Shown here in pieces: positions 1-9,984 of a stretch of DNA of 64,000 nucleotides (the stretch's first letter is position 1; each line of letters begins with the position of its first letter). The position numbers and the translations under genes were made by a program. Under the pieces are notes generated by a model, which was not told where the DNA came from, did not search any database, and worked only from the letters and a program-made list of their open reading frames with translations. This DNA comes from Ceriagrion tenellum (taxonomy: Eukaryota; Arthropoda; Insecta; Odonata; Coenagrionidae), in NCBI GenBank assembly GCA_963169105.1, contig OY720639.1, positions 90,130,593 through 90,194,592 of the forward strand, given 5' to 3'.

Positions 1-396
1 CATGGCCTCCTCCAAGTGCACGTTGAACAGTGCTGGTGAGAGGTTGGATCCTTGCCTTACTCCTTTGTTAATTTTAGCTTCTATCTGACTTCTGTCTCTC
101 ATTTGCTTTGTGACGATTTGCTTCCTGTATAGATGGTAGATAATGCTTATGTTGTCGAAATCTATTCCGAGTAATTTCCAACGGTCTGAACATCTTATTC
201 CACTCAACATTATCGAAGGCTTTCTCTAGGTTCTCGAATGCAACATACAATGGCGCCTTCGCATGCATTGTTGTCTCTACCATTACTCTCAGGCATAGGG
301 ATATGGGGCATTGAGTAAGAACGAGTACAGCAGGGATAGGCCAAGCCCTTTCTCTCTCCCACCAGGGTTTGTAAATGTAGGCTCTCCAATATAAAT
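1..396 (-). pseudogene. RTE-like LINE reverse transcriptase fragment
   Basis: Reading the minus strand gives a broken reverse transcriptase. A motif-A-like block (FENLEKAFDNVEW, with N where the catalytic Asp is expected) is followed after a frameshift by motif B (GVRQGSNLSPALFN). The style matches RTE-type LINEs rather than the CR1-like LINEs in the rest of the window. The fragment runs off the left edge and is cut at about 396 by a LINE-B insertion. It is a dead fragment and its exact clade is uncertain. Confidence 0.6.
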
Positions 397-1045
397 ACAT
401 CTACATCTACATCTACGTAATACCCTGCGAGCCACCACGAGGGTGTGTGGCAGGGGGTGAAGATCACCAAACATGCACTATTGCCATGTAAGTAGGATAT
501 ATAATGTAGACATGCTAGAAAATAGGGTCATAGTTTATTAGTTACTACAGTAGATTATTAGTTATTGCAAGTAATTGCAGTAGTTATTACAATAGAATAT
601 TAGTTACTACGGTATAGTACAGGTTAAAATCTACATAATAAGGAAGGGATTATTGGTAGTTATTACATGCATCATGCACTACAGACTATTCTAACTATGT
701 TTCACCTACCTATCCCTTTTGCTACGTTGCCTATTGTTCTCTCTTATGGTACGCGGGAAAAATGACATTTTAAATCTATCGGTACGACAATCTATCTCTC
801 TAATCTTGTGAATATGGTCAAACCTAGCATAATACGCAGGGGTTCTTAATATATATCTAACGTCATCTGTGAACAAATCGGTTTCGAATTTACTTAAAAG
901 GTTTAACCTAAATTTTAACCTGCGTTCTGATAGTAATTCCCATCCTAGTTCTTCTATTAAACTCGTAACACTAATACAATTATCATAACGACATTTAACA
1001 AACCTAGCAGATCTCCTTTGCACGCGCTCTAATTCTTTTATCATA
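397..1045 (-). mobile_element. LINE-B 3' fragment (5' truncated)
   Basis: On the minus strand this holds the last about 110 codons of LINE-B ORF2 (KELERVQRRSARFVK to the RENNRQRSK end, 706-1045), the 3' UTR, the double hairpin and a TACATC tail starting near 397. ATAAATA appears on both sides (left near 391-397, right near 1043-1049), which suggests a target-site duplication and a simple 5'-truncated insertion into older DNA. Confidence 0.85.
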
Positions 1046-1368
1046 AATAGGGGGCTCTGAAATCTCCACATGTTACTAAAGCTCTTTCGATATCGCTGGA
1101 TGTGATGCCATCAATTAGGGTTTTAAGGTTTAAAATTGAAGTGACGTCAGTTTCAGGTGGCCTGCAGTACGAATGTAGCACATGCAATAAAGAGCATACA
1201 ATATGTTTTATACTGCTCCAAATTATCTATTTCTCAAAGGAAATGATTTGAGCCTTTACGATGTGGAAGTTATCTATAATGGATCAAATAAAAATGACTT
1301 TTTTAACTCCACTAGAGATTTATTAGCACGACTCGGGTTCTCCTATTTCTCCTGATTTCAAGATTTTA
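1046..1368. other. Unassigned stretch
   Basis: AT-rich DNA with no exon, RNA gene or mobile element that I can recognise. It does not encode the missing upstream EST1 exon. Confidence 0.5.
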
Positions 1369-1540
1369 TGCGAAATTCCACAGAGAAAAAATCATCCGTC
1401 TTGACTGGGATCCGAACCCGGATCCCTCGATTTCCGGCCGAGTGCTTTAAGCCAGTTAAGCTACCGAGGTTTCCTCTGCCCCGGTGGATTTTAGTGACCA
1501 TTACCGGACTAGATGACTTTTTTCTCTGTGGAATTTCGCA
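1369..1540 (-). mobile_element. tRNA-like core flanked by 28 bp inverted repeats
   Basis: The ends 1369-1396 and 1512-1540 are inverted copies (TGCGAAATTCCACAGAG followed by an A run), matching at about 28 of 29 positions. Between them the minus strand carries a tRNA-like segment with an A-box-like TAGCTTAACTGG, a possible anticodon stem CTCGG/TCGAG with a 7-base loop, and a B-box GGTTCGGATCC. This looks like a tRNA-derived SINE core, but terminal inverted repeats are not usual for SINEs. It could be a SINE inserted inside a palindromic MITE or a composite element. It has no acceptor stem of a working tRNA. Confidence 0.6.
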
Positions 1541-1713
1541 CAATTGTGCATTGTGGGTGACACCGTAAAAATGGAACTCCGTGGCTAGTCCCGGATAGCT
1601 TAAAACTTTACGTTCAGCAAATGTGAGCATATATTTGCTTCGGAATTTTGCACAAATGTTAAATCAGGAGGACTCATAATGGCGCAGGCGGTTTCACCTT
1701 TGCTTATGGTGGA
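1541..1713. other. Unassigned stretch beside the tRNA-like element
   Basis: No gene is visible. The sequence may be the flank or tail of the tRNA-like element; I see no clear boundary. Confidence 0.4.
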
Positions 1714-2724
1714 TAGCTAAGGATTTAGATGCGATTGATGATTGGTGTGATAAATGGCGAATAGAATTAAATTTGGAGAAATGCGCGATTATGAATTTTT
1801 TAAAAAAGAATGGCCTTCCCCGGAATAATTATAGCATCAAAGAAAACAAAATATGTAACGTAGAATCAATTAAATACTTAGGCGTCACCATCAGTGAGGA
1901 CATGTCATGGGGGAAACACATCAGGGAAATAACTAGTGTAGCAAACCGTAGATTAGGATTCGTAAAAAGGGTTCTAGGCAAATGCGATGAGAGAGTCCGA
2001 GAAAGAAGCTATTTTACACTTGTCAGGCTTCATTTAGAATATGCCGCTAGTATATGGGATCCGTACGAGGAAGGTATGATAAAAGAAATAGAGCGCGTGC
2101 AAAGGAGATCTGCTAGGTTTGTTAAATGTCGTTATGATAATTGTATTAGTGTTACGAGTTTAATAGAAGAACTAGGATGGGAATTACTATCAGAACGCAG
2201 GATAAAATTTAGGTTAAACCTTTTAAGTAAATTCGAAACCGATTTGTTCACTAATGACGTTAGATATATATTAAGAACCCCTGCGTATTATGCTAGATTT
2301 GACCATATTAACAAAATTAGAGAGATAGATTGTCGTACCGATAGATTTAAAATGTCATTTTTCCCGCGTACCATAAGAGAGAACAATAGGCAACGTAGCA
2401 AAAGGGATAGGTAGGTGAAACATAGTTAGAATAGTCTGTAGTGCATGATGCATGTAATAACTACCAATAATCCCTTCCTTATTATGTAGATTTTAACCTG
2501 TACTATACCGTAGTAACTAATATTCTATTGTAATAACTACTGCAATTACTTGCAATAACTAATAATCTACTGTAGTAACTAATAAACTAGGACCTAATTT
2601 TCTATCATATCTACATTATATATCCTACTTACATGGCAATAGTGCATGTTTGGTGATCTTCACCCCCTGCCACACACCCTCGTGGTGGCTCGCAGGGTAT
2701 TACGTAGATGTAGATGTAGATGTA
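1714..2724 (+). mobile_element. LINE-B 3' fragment with 213-codon ORF2 remnant
   Basis: A 5'-truncated LINE-B begins inside ORF2 just after the FADD region. The open remainder (1773-2414) covers the RT thumb and C-terminal domain to the usual end. The 3' UTR, double hairpin (2655-2703) and GATGTA tail follow. There is no endonuclease or RT catalytic motif, so it is dead. Confidence 0.85.
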
Positions 2725-2781
2725 TGGTCGAGTATGCTGAGGGCCACCCCTGGTACTTAAAAAATTCAATGAAAGTAATCC

Positions 2782-3297
2782 TAGTAGAGATTATACATAC
2801 ATACATGCATATCAATCACGCTATTCCCTTCCGGCGAAGGCACAGTCACTAAGTTTCACACATAAATACATATTTGTACACCTAACTCTGCTTCAATAGA
2901 TGCCTCCGTACTGACATATCCTTACAAACCTCTTTTGCCTCATTTACCCCAATACACTGCTGCATACACGCTCTCCAGTTATTAAGACTCCTAATATTCC
3001 TCCTCCAAAGAATCTACTCAACCACATTCAACCAAACCTTTCTCAGCCTACCTCTACCTCTCACACCATTCATTTCACTCTTATATATCTGTTTCGTTAT
3101 TTGAATCTCATTCATTCTCTCAACATGGCCAAACCAACGAAGCTCACTGCTTTCAAAAATGTCCGTTACTGGAGCATCTAACCCACATTCATTTATTGCC
3201 CACTCATTCCTGACCCTACTTATCCTACTTTTGCCGAAAACACTCCTCAGATAACTCATACCCAAGGCGTTTAGTCTACTCTTATGTCTAGGAGAGA
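2782..3297 (-). mobile_element. RTE-like LINE-C 3' end
   Basis: The minus strand encodes the C-terminal tail of an RTE-like LINE ORF: RHKSRLNALGMSYLRSVFGKS, then ELRWFGHVERMNE and GRGRLRKVWLNVVE. It is followed by a short 3' UTR ending in a CATA-type tetranucleotide tail near 2785. Related copies lie at 17108-17692 and 58864-59282. RTE-type assignment rests on the LRWFGHVERM / GRGRPRK pattern. Non-functional fragment. Confidence 0.7.
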
Positions 3298-3881
3298 TTA
3301 TGGGAACGGTAAATGTAAATGTCCCTGCATTATTTGCCACAACATATTCAAAAGCCAACAAGCGAATAATTTAGGTGATAAACCAGAATAAATATCAGAA
3401 CTATGTAAAATAAAGGAGGTTAACTTTTCTTCATTCTCTTTAAATCTTCTTATTAAAATGACCCTTCCTTTAGCGTATCCTGTCGTCCAGGAATTAGAGA
3501 GCTTCATCATGAATCTTCTCAATGCATTCAAATCTACCTTATTCAATTTAACGGCACTTCTGAGAGACACATCTTTTGAAACTTCCTAGGCATTATTTTT
3601 TAACGCTTCCTGTGAAACAATTTCCCTGTTTGTTTTTCTTGTGCATGTACGGAACATAACTGGGCCATAAAGAGATGAAACGCAGGGTTAAAAATATGGG
3701 GTAAGTTGATGCATTGTAATTACGTGCCCCTTTCATTGTAACAACTTGCTCCTCGAGTCGCCATTTCAAATGACATCTGAATTGACATCTCGGTTAAATA
3801 GAACGTCCAATGGTCCAAACTAATACTAACTTTTAAAGTACAAAGTGTTTCAACACAGCAAACCAATTTATTACCAATTAT
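3298..3881. other. Unassigned stretch
   Basis: A 90-codon open frame on the minus strand (3298-3570) has no recognisable domain or homology and looks like chance. The rest is AT-rich DNA without signals I can name. Confidence 0.45.
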
Positions 3882-4290
3882 ACCGCTAGTATATGGCATC
3901 CGTACGAGGAAGTTATGATAAAAATTTTAGAGCGTGTGCAAAGGAGGTCCACTAGATTTATTAAGGGCCGTTATGATAATTGTATAAGTGTTACGAGTTT
4001 AATAGAAGAACTAGGACGGGAATTACTATCAGGACGCGGGTTAAAATATAGGTTAAACCTATTAGGTAAATTCGAAACCGATTTGTTCACAGATGACGTT
4101 AGATATATATTGAGAACCCCTGCGTATAATGCTAGGTTTGATCATCTTAACAAGATTAGAGAGATAGATTGTCGTACCGATAGATTTAAAAAGTCATTTT
4201 TCCTGCGTACCATACGAGAGAACAATAGGCAGCGAAACAAAGGGATAGGTAGGTGAAATATAGTTAGAGTAGTCTGTAGTGCATGATGCA

Positions 4291-4387
4291 GTGAATATCC
4301 TAGTTGCATGGCAATAGTGCATGTTTGGTAATCTTCACCCCCTGCCACACACCCTCGTGGTGGCTCGCAGGGTAGTACGTAGATGTA
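4291..4387 (+). mobile_element. 97 bp LINE-B 3'-end unit with GATGCA duplication
   Basis: Only the last about 80 bp of LINE-B plus tail are present, flanked by GATGCA at 4285-4290 and 4388-4393. This splits the LINE-B 3' UTR word GCATGATGCATGTAATAAC. The duplication shows a genuine, extremely truncated integration whose target resembles the element's own GATGTA tail. Confidence 0.75.
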
Positions 4388-4565
4388 GATGCATGTAATA
4401 ACAACCAATAATCCCTTTCTTATTATGTAGATACTAAACACCTAGCTGCATGTGATCCTGCTCTCTAGCATGCCTCCCTTAAACATCTTACTTGCATGGG
4501 AAAAGTGCATGCTTGGTGATCTTCACCCCCTGCCACACACCCTCGTGGTGCCTCGCAGGGTATTA

Positions 4566-4940
4566 CATCTACATCTACGTGATACCCTGCGAGCCACCAC
4601 GAGGGTGTGTGGCATGCACTACAGATTACTCTAACTATATTTCACCTACCTATCCCTTTGCTACGCTGCCTATTGTTCTGTCATATAGTAAGAGGGAAAA
4701 AGACATTTTAAATGTATCGGTACGAAAATCGATCTCTCTAATCTTGTCAATATGATCAAACCTAGCATAATACTCAGGATTTCTCAATACATATCTAAAA
4801 GGTTTAACCTAAATTTCAACCCGCGTTCTAATAGTAATTCCCATCCTAGTTCTTCTATTAACCTCGTAACACTAATACAATTATCATAACGGCCTTTAAC
4901 AAACCTAGCAGATCTCCTTTGCACGTGCCCTAATTTTTTT
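4566..4940 (-). mobile_element. LINE-B fragment inserted into a LINE-B tail, internally deleted
   Basis: A minus-strand LINE-B 3' end: TACATC tail, hairpin region (partly deleted near 4613), 3' UTR remnant and ORF2 C-terminal codons with a further deletion near 4795. Its right end is a T run at about 4932-4940, followed by the tail of the host LINE-B. Confidence 0.7.
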
Positions 4941-5006
4941 TTACGTAGATGTAGATGTATTGTGATGCAATTCCAGTGATTTATTAATGCGTTTTCTTTT
5001 ACATAG

Positions 5007-5157
5007 ATGTTGACGGATGCCACCTTCATGTTTTGTGCAGATCTTGCCATCAAACTCATCTCTAAGACGAGCAAACATCCGGCGTATTACTACGTGTACA
5101 GTCACGTGGGAAAGTACTCGGAAATGACTACTCAACAAGGGCTATGCAAAGAGCCAG
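5007..5157 (+). CDS. EST1 carboxylesterase, third-last exon
   Basis: Exon of a type-B carboxylesterase. Its translation starts MLTDATFMFCADLAIKLISK and ends at GLCKEPG, matching the family's conserved TD..F......A......PVYYY.F.Y.G block that lies just before the catalytic His. The acceptor is TTTTACATAG (5006) and the donor GTAAGG (5158). It enters in phase 0 and leaves after one base (G). The initial Met is a codon inside the protein, not a start. It continues to 16843 across an 11.7 kb intron. The upstream exons are not in the window. It has no stops or frameshifts, so the gene looks functional here. Confidence 0.85.
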
Positions 5158-5418
5158 GTAAGGTATTCTCAGTTAAAAATTGCATGTAAAAAGTGTATCC
5201 TTGAATTTATTCCATTTCCTGGCGCCTTGGAATCAAAAAGAAACTGAAATTTGCTCTAAAATATTACGTCTACACTTTTAATAGACGATTTGGTCCATTT
5301 TCCAACGCCATTTCAATTTCTTTAATACAACCTTGATTCCAGAACTGCTAAACAGGAGAGAGCAGAGAGTATTTCACAAACAAATCACCTCTAAAAAAGC
5401 CTTCGTGACTAATCGGTT
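5158..5418. other. EST1 intron, unassigned part
   Basis: AT-rich intron DNA with no recognisable element or exon. Confidence 0.5.
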
Positions 5419-6436
5419 GTACATCAGGTGTTCCCCAGGGAAGCGTGATAGGCCCAATTTTATTTCTTCTATACGTAAACGACTTGAATAGTGTAGTAAA
5501 AAATAGCAAGCTCCGTCTTTTTGCCGATGATGCAGTAGTGCATAAGGAAATTAGAAATGAAGAGGACAGTCAGTCTTTAGCTAAGGATTTAGATGCGATT
5601 GATGATTGGTGTGATAAATGGCGAATAGAATTAAATTTGAAGAAATTCGCGATTATGAATTTTTGGAAAATGAATGGATTTCCCCGGAATAATTATTGCA
5701 TCAAAGAAAACAAAATATGTAACGTAGATTCAATTAAATACTTAGGAGTCATCATCACTGAAGACATGTCATAGGGGAAACACATCAGGGAAATAACAAG
5801 TGTAGCAAACCTTAGATTAGGATTCGTAAAAAGGGTTCTAGGCAAATGCGATGAGAGAGTACGAGAAAGAAGCTATTTTACACTTGTCAGGCCTCATTTA
5901 GAATATGCCGCTAGTATATGGGATCCGTACGAGGAAGGTATAATAAAAGAATTAGAGCGTGTGCAAAGGAGATCTGCTACATCTACATCTACATCTACGT
6001 CATACCCTGCAAGCCACCCAAAGGGTGTGTGGCAGGGGGTGCTTTCGCACCAGGCATGCATGAATGATACGGCAGAACACCGACATTACATTAAAACCCG
6101 CGCACCACACATGCAAAGCGCCAATTAAATATGGTATGCTAGGTTTGTTAAAGGCCGTTATGGTAATTGTATTAGTGTTACGAGGTTAATATGAGAACTA
6201 GGATGGGAATTACTATCAGAATGCAGGTTAACATTTAGGTTAAACGTTTTAATTAAATTCGAAACAGAGTTGTTCACAGATGACGTTGGATAAATATAAG
6301 AGCCCCTGCGTATTATGCTAGGTTTGACCATATTCACAAGATTAGAGAGATAGATTGTCGTACCGATAGATTTAAATTGTCATTTTTCCCGCGTACCATA
6401 AGAGAGAACAATAGGCAACGTAGCAAAAGGGATAGG
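5419..6436 (+). mobile_element. LINE-B ORF2 fragment split by a LINE-A insertion
   Basis: LINE-B ORF2 from motif B (SGVPQGS region) through FADDAVV to near the C-terminus, with an in-frame stop replacing the Trp after EDMS (about 5772) and no 3' UTR or tail. A LINE-A 3' end sits inside it (5980-6136), flanked by TGCTA at 5975-5979 and 6137-6141. Dead copy. Confidence 0.85.
5980..6136 (-). mobile_element. 157 bp LINE-A 3' end, TGCTA duplication
   Basis: TACATC tail, GCAAGCCACCCAAAGGGTG hairpin, the GGTGC/GCACC hairpin and about 80 bp of LINE-A 3' UTR, then an abrupt end. A 5 bp target duplication (TGCTA) flanks it. Confidence 0.85.
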
Positions 6437-6675
6437 TTTTTAATAGATTCTACGTTAGATATTTTCTTTTCGATATCGTTTTTATCGTCCAATAGTTCAT
6501 AAATTTTTATGATATTCTATCGGCCAATATCATAATTTAATGGCATCAAAATTGGGTGATTTGCAGATGTCCAGACAGCCCAAGAAACACTTATTTAACA
6601 TACTATGGTCCAAAAAATATTTTGAGGCAATTGTATCATGTACGCTACAATGTCTATCTCATGTTTGAAAATTAT
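6437..6675. other. EST1 intron, unassigned part
   Basis: AT-rich DNA with no recognisable element. It forms the left flank of the full-length LINE-A. Confidence 0.45.
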
Positions 6676-7012
6676 GTACATCTACATCTACATCTACGTC
6701 ATACCCTGCAAGCCACCCAAAGGGTGTGTGGCAGGGGGTGCTTTCGCACCAGGCATGCATGAATGATATGGTAGAACACCGACATTACATTAAAAACCCG
6801 CGTACCACACATGCAAAGCGCCAATTACAAATCTAATACCCAAGAAACATTGTATCTCCAATCGTTCTAACATGCAAGGGATACAAAGACTACTACTACA
6901 GATTCAAAATATCATGCATAAATAAGAACATCATTATTTACATCATGCATAAATAAGAAAGAGGAGAATATAATGAGAAAGATTAACTGCCTGCCTATTG
7001 TCAATACTCGAA

Positions 7013-9841
7013 CTATTCATGACGACGATCACAGCTGTTATGGTCCCGAATGGTACGCGGAAAAAATGACATTTTATACCTATCGGTTCTACAATCTAGC
7101 TCTCTAATTTTATTGGCGCGATCTAATCTGCCGTAGTACGAAGGGGTTAATAGTATGTTTTTTACGTCGTCAGTAAAATGATTTTCCTGAAATTTATTTA
7201 GGAGGTTAAGCCTATAATTTAATCTACGCTGTGATAGCGATTCCCATCCTAATTCTTCTAACAGTCCAGACACACTAGCCAACTTATCGTAGCATCGTTT
7301 CACAAACCTAGCTCCTCTTCGCTGGACGCGATCCAATTCCGATATCAACCCCGCTTCGTATGGATCCCATACACTAATAGCATATTCCAGATGAGGCCTA
7401 ACGATTGAAAAATAACAACGTTCTTTCACTTTCTCATCACATTTTCCGAGTACTCTCTTGATAAAGCCTAGCTTCCTATATGCTTGACCGCATATTTCCC
7501 TAATATGTTTTCCCCAAGATAGGTCGTGACTAATTGTGACTCCTAAGTACTTAACAGACTCGGCGTGAATAATTTCTGTATTTTCAATTCTGTATGCCCT
7601 AAATGGCCAATTTTTCTTTTTCCAAAAGCTGACTGCTACGCACTTTTTTATGTTTAGTTCCATCTGCCACTTTTCGCACCAAGCATGAATAGCAAGTAGG
7701 TCGATTGTTAACGAGTCGCTATCTTCGGAATTGTTAATATCCCTATACACAACCGCGTCGTCTGCGAAGAGTCTAAGCTTACTTTTAACGACGTTACTAA
7801 TATCATTAATGTACAAGAGAAATAAAAGTGGACCAATTACACTTCCCTGAGGAACACCCGATGTAACGCTAACTGTGTTTGACATGATACCGTCTATGAC
7901 AACCCTTTGTTCCCGCCCATGTAAGAAATTATTAATCCAACTAATAATGTTATTATCTATTCCATATGCTTCTAGTTTTGAGAGCAACTTAACGTGAGGT
8001 ACCTTATCAAAAGCTTTCCTAAAATCGAGGAATATCGCGTCAACTTGGACATTATTTTCACCCGAGAGCAAGATGTCATGAACGAAGAGGGCCAATTGGG
8101 TTTCGCAAGATCTACCCTTTCGAAATCCGTGTTGGTTATTTATTAACAATTCCTCCCTATCTAAATGACTCATAATGGAGCTTACGATTATGTGTTCAAA
8201 TACCTTACAGGAAATGGATGTGAGAGAAATAGGCCTATAGTTACTAGGGTCTTCCCTGTCGCCGCTTTTGAATATAGGTGTGACATTTGCTACTCTCCAG
8301 TCCTTAGGCACTACATGATCTACTAAAGATTTGGTAAATATTAATTCTAAGTAAGGCGCTATGTCTGATGCCATTGTTTTATATACGCGAGCAGGTATTT
8401 GATCTGGACCGGGGGATTTGTTGGGGTTAATATTTTTTAGCTGCTGTTCTATGCCGCGACAATTTATAATAATTTCAGGCATACATGTTTGGGAACGAAC
8501 TGGCTGCGGATCGAAAAGATGTGGTGTATAAGTACTGAAAATGCTTTTGAAGAATGAGTTTAACGAATTGGCTTTTTGTAGACTGTTGGTTATCTTTTCC
8601 CCTTTGATATTCTTAAGCGTGTGTACTGTTGATTTATTTCCTTGAGTGTCCCTAACATACGACCAAAATGCCTTGGGATTATCGTTCAATTGTTCTCCCA
8701 GTAATTTACTTTTGAAATCAGCTAACGCCCTTCGGCACGCTTTTTTTGCTAAGAGTTTAGATATTTTGTAATTTTCGGTGACTGTGTATAGTTCTTCAGA
8801 GGATTTGTTAATTTTTGCCGTTTTTAACCTAGCATGACATGTTCTTTGGTGCTTTAATGTTTTTCTAACCTCCGCGTTATACCACCTAGGCTCTGCATTG
8901 GCTCTTTTCCATTTACTTGGTATGTATTTGCTAACTACTGATCGTGTAACGTTGAGGAAAGTATTCCACAAAACCTCAGTATTACTGTTGATACTTATTT
9001 TTTGAAAATTAGTAAATGACTTTTGTAACTCTCGTTTCATACCTTCGTAGTCAGCCTTATTATATAAGTAGATTTTTCTTTGTGGATTATGTTTCTTGAT
9101 CATGCTCACGGAAAAATTAGCTTTAACTATCTTGTGGTCGCTTATTCCCTTATCCGTACCTATGTTTACAACCATGTGTGGAATATTTGTCGCTAAAAGA
9201 TCAAGTGTATTTTTCCCTCTAGTTGGAGCAGTGACTAATTGATGTAGTGAGTGAGATGTGAATGTATACAGGAGTGACTCACAAAGGTCTTTGTCTTTCC
9301 CCCCAGTGATAAAACTGTACGTGTCCCAGTCTATGGACGGAAGATTGAAATCCCCACCGATTATAATATGACAGTCGTTTTTTTGAGTGGTTAATTTACT
9401 GAGTTGACTTTCTAGTTCTAATATTGAGGTTATATGGGTATCTGGTGGTCTGTAATATGCGCACACATAGATTGTTTTTGCTTTAGGATTTTGAATGGAG
9501 CACCATACGCTTTCTACCTGGTCGTCGGAAAATGACTCCCTCCTACTAATATAACAATCCTTCACTGCAATAAAAACTCCTCCCCCGGTCCTTTCCACTC
9601 TATCTTTTCTATAAACTGTGAAATTTTTTGGGAATACTTCATTATCTGCGATTTCGTTACACAACCAACTTTCCGTCCCTATAATTAAGTCTGCGTCAGT
9701 AGTTTCAATTAGATGGTAGAAGTCAGCTACTTTATTCCTTAAGCTACGGCAATTTACTACCACGACAGAAAAGGATTTATCAGTGAGCGTATTCCCGGAA
9801 TGTGTATTCTCATTACAACTCGCTTTCTTAGGTATATTCAA
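7013..9841 (-). CDS. LINE-A ORF2: APE endonuclease / reverse transcriptase
   Basis: A 942-residue intact protein for target-primed reverse transcription. Residues about 25-245 form an apurinic-type endonuclease: N30 in VVNCRSL, E57 in GTESW, YYRPP at 129-133, GGDFN at 162-166 and the SDHK end motif at 234-237. A linker with PRWYN and AFWSYV precedes the RT at about 470-735: KSPGPDQIP, NYRPISL, HGFRKGRS, motif A FLDFRKAFD with D606, motif B SGVPQGS at 661-667 and motif C FADD with D694/D695. The C-terminal 200 residues (KYLGV, WGKHIRE, HLEYA, the Arg-rich RVQRRGARF, CRTDRYKMSFFPRTIR) are shared by all copies here. The Met at 9841 is the first in frame. All key residues are present, so the protein could be active. 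Confidence 0.93.
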   Translation of the reverse strand: MNIPKKASCNENTHSGNTLTDKSFSVVVVNCRSLRNKVADFYHLIETTDADLIIGTESWLCNEIADNEVFPKNFTVYRKDRVERTGGGVFIAVKDCYISRRESFSDDQVESVWCSIQNPKAKTIYVCAYYRPPDTHITSILELESQLSKLTTQKNDCHIIIGGDFNLPSIDWDTYSFITGGKDKDLCESLLYTFTSHSLHQLVTAPTRGKNTLDLLATNIPHMVVNIGTDKGISDHKIVKANFSVSMIKKHNPQRKIYLYNKADYEGMKRELQKSFTNFQKISINSNTEVLWNTFLNVTRSVVSKYIPSKWKRANAEPRWYNAEVRKTLKHQRTCHARLKTAKINKSSEELYTVTENYKISKLLAKKACRRALADFKSKLLGEQLNDNPKAFWSYVRDTQGNKSTVHTLKNIKGEKITNSLQKANSLNSFFKSIFSTYTPHLFDPQPVRSQTCMPEIIINCRGIEQQLKNINPNKSPGPDQIPARVYKTMASDIAPYLELIFTKSLVDHVVPKDWRVANVTPIFKSGDREDPSNYRPISLTSISCKVFEHIIVSSIMSHLDREELLINNQHGFRKGRSCETQLALFVHDILLSGENNVQVDAIFLDFRKAFDKVPHVKLLSKLEAYGIDNNIISWINNFLHGREQRVVIDGIMSNTVSVTSGVPQGSVIGPLLFLLYINDISNVVKSKLRLFADDAVVYRDINNSEDSDSLTIDLLAIHAWCEKWQMELNIKKCVAVSFWKKKNWPFRAYRIENTEIIHAESVKYLGVTISHDLSWGKHIREICGQAYRKLGFIKRVLGKCDEKVKERCYFSIVRPHLEYAISVWDPYEAGLISELDRVQRRGARFVKRCYDKLASVSGLLEELGWESLSQRRLNYRLNLLNKFQENHFTDDVKNILLTPSYYGRLDRANKIRELDCRTDRYKMSFFPRTIRDHNSCDRRHE

Positions 9842-9984
9842 AGTTACATTACTGCTATTTTTTGAAACTGGCCTCTTACTGTTCTCTTTAGACTTAATAC
9901 TTTCTTGGATATTTTTTCTATTAAATATTGTTCGCGATGGTACCTGATTCGACCCATTAGCTGACCTACTCTCTGCCCTACCCT

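Larger units (their letters stand above)
3882..4959 (+). mobile_element. LINE-B 3' fragment interrupted by two LINE-B insertions
   Basis: The host fragment holds the ORF2 C-terminus (3915-4256), the 3' UTR, the hairpins and a tail that resumes at 4941-4959. It is broken twice: by a 97 bp LINE-B 3' end (4291-4387) and by a minus-strand LINE-B (about 4566-4940) inserted exactly between the hairpin and the GATGTA tail. The tail ends 47 bp before EST1 exon 5007. Confidence 0.75.

Noticed and set aside
1385..1487. A functional tRNA gene
   Set aside because: A- and B-box words and a possible anticodon stem exist, but no acceptor stem can be formed, and it lies within inverted repeats.
3298..3570. 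A 90-codon minus-strand frame
   Set aside because: No domain, no coding pattern and no splice context; probably chance.
1046..5006. Search for the missing upstream EST1 exon (equivalent of EST2 exon 7)
   Set aside because: No frame resembling the LPISLYYERG / FYF block was found on the plus strand, so it most likely lies left of the window.
6676..6760. Repeated GATGTA arrays with hairpins, considered as a CRISPR array, satellite or terminators
   Set aside because: The repeats are two to four units long and always sit at LINE 3' ends; the genome is eukaryotic and there are no spacers or cas genes.
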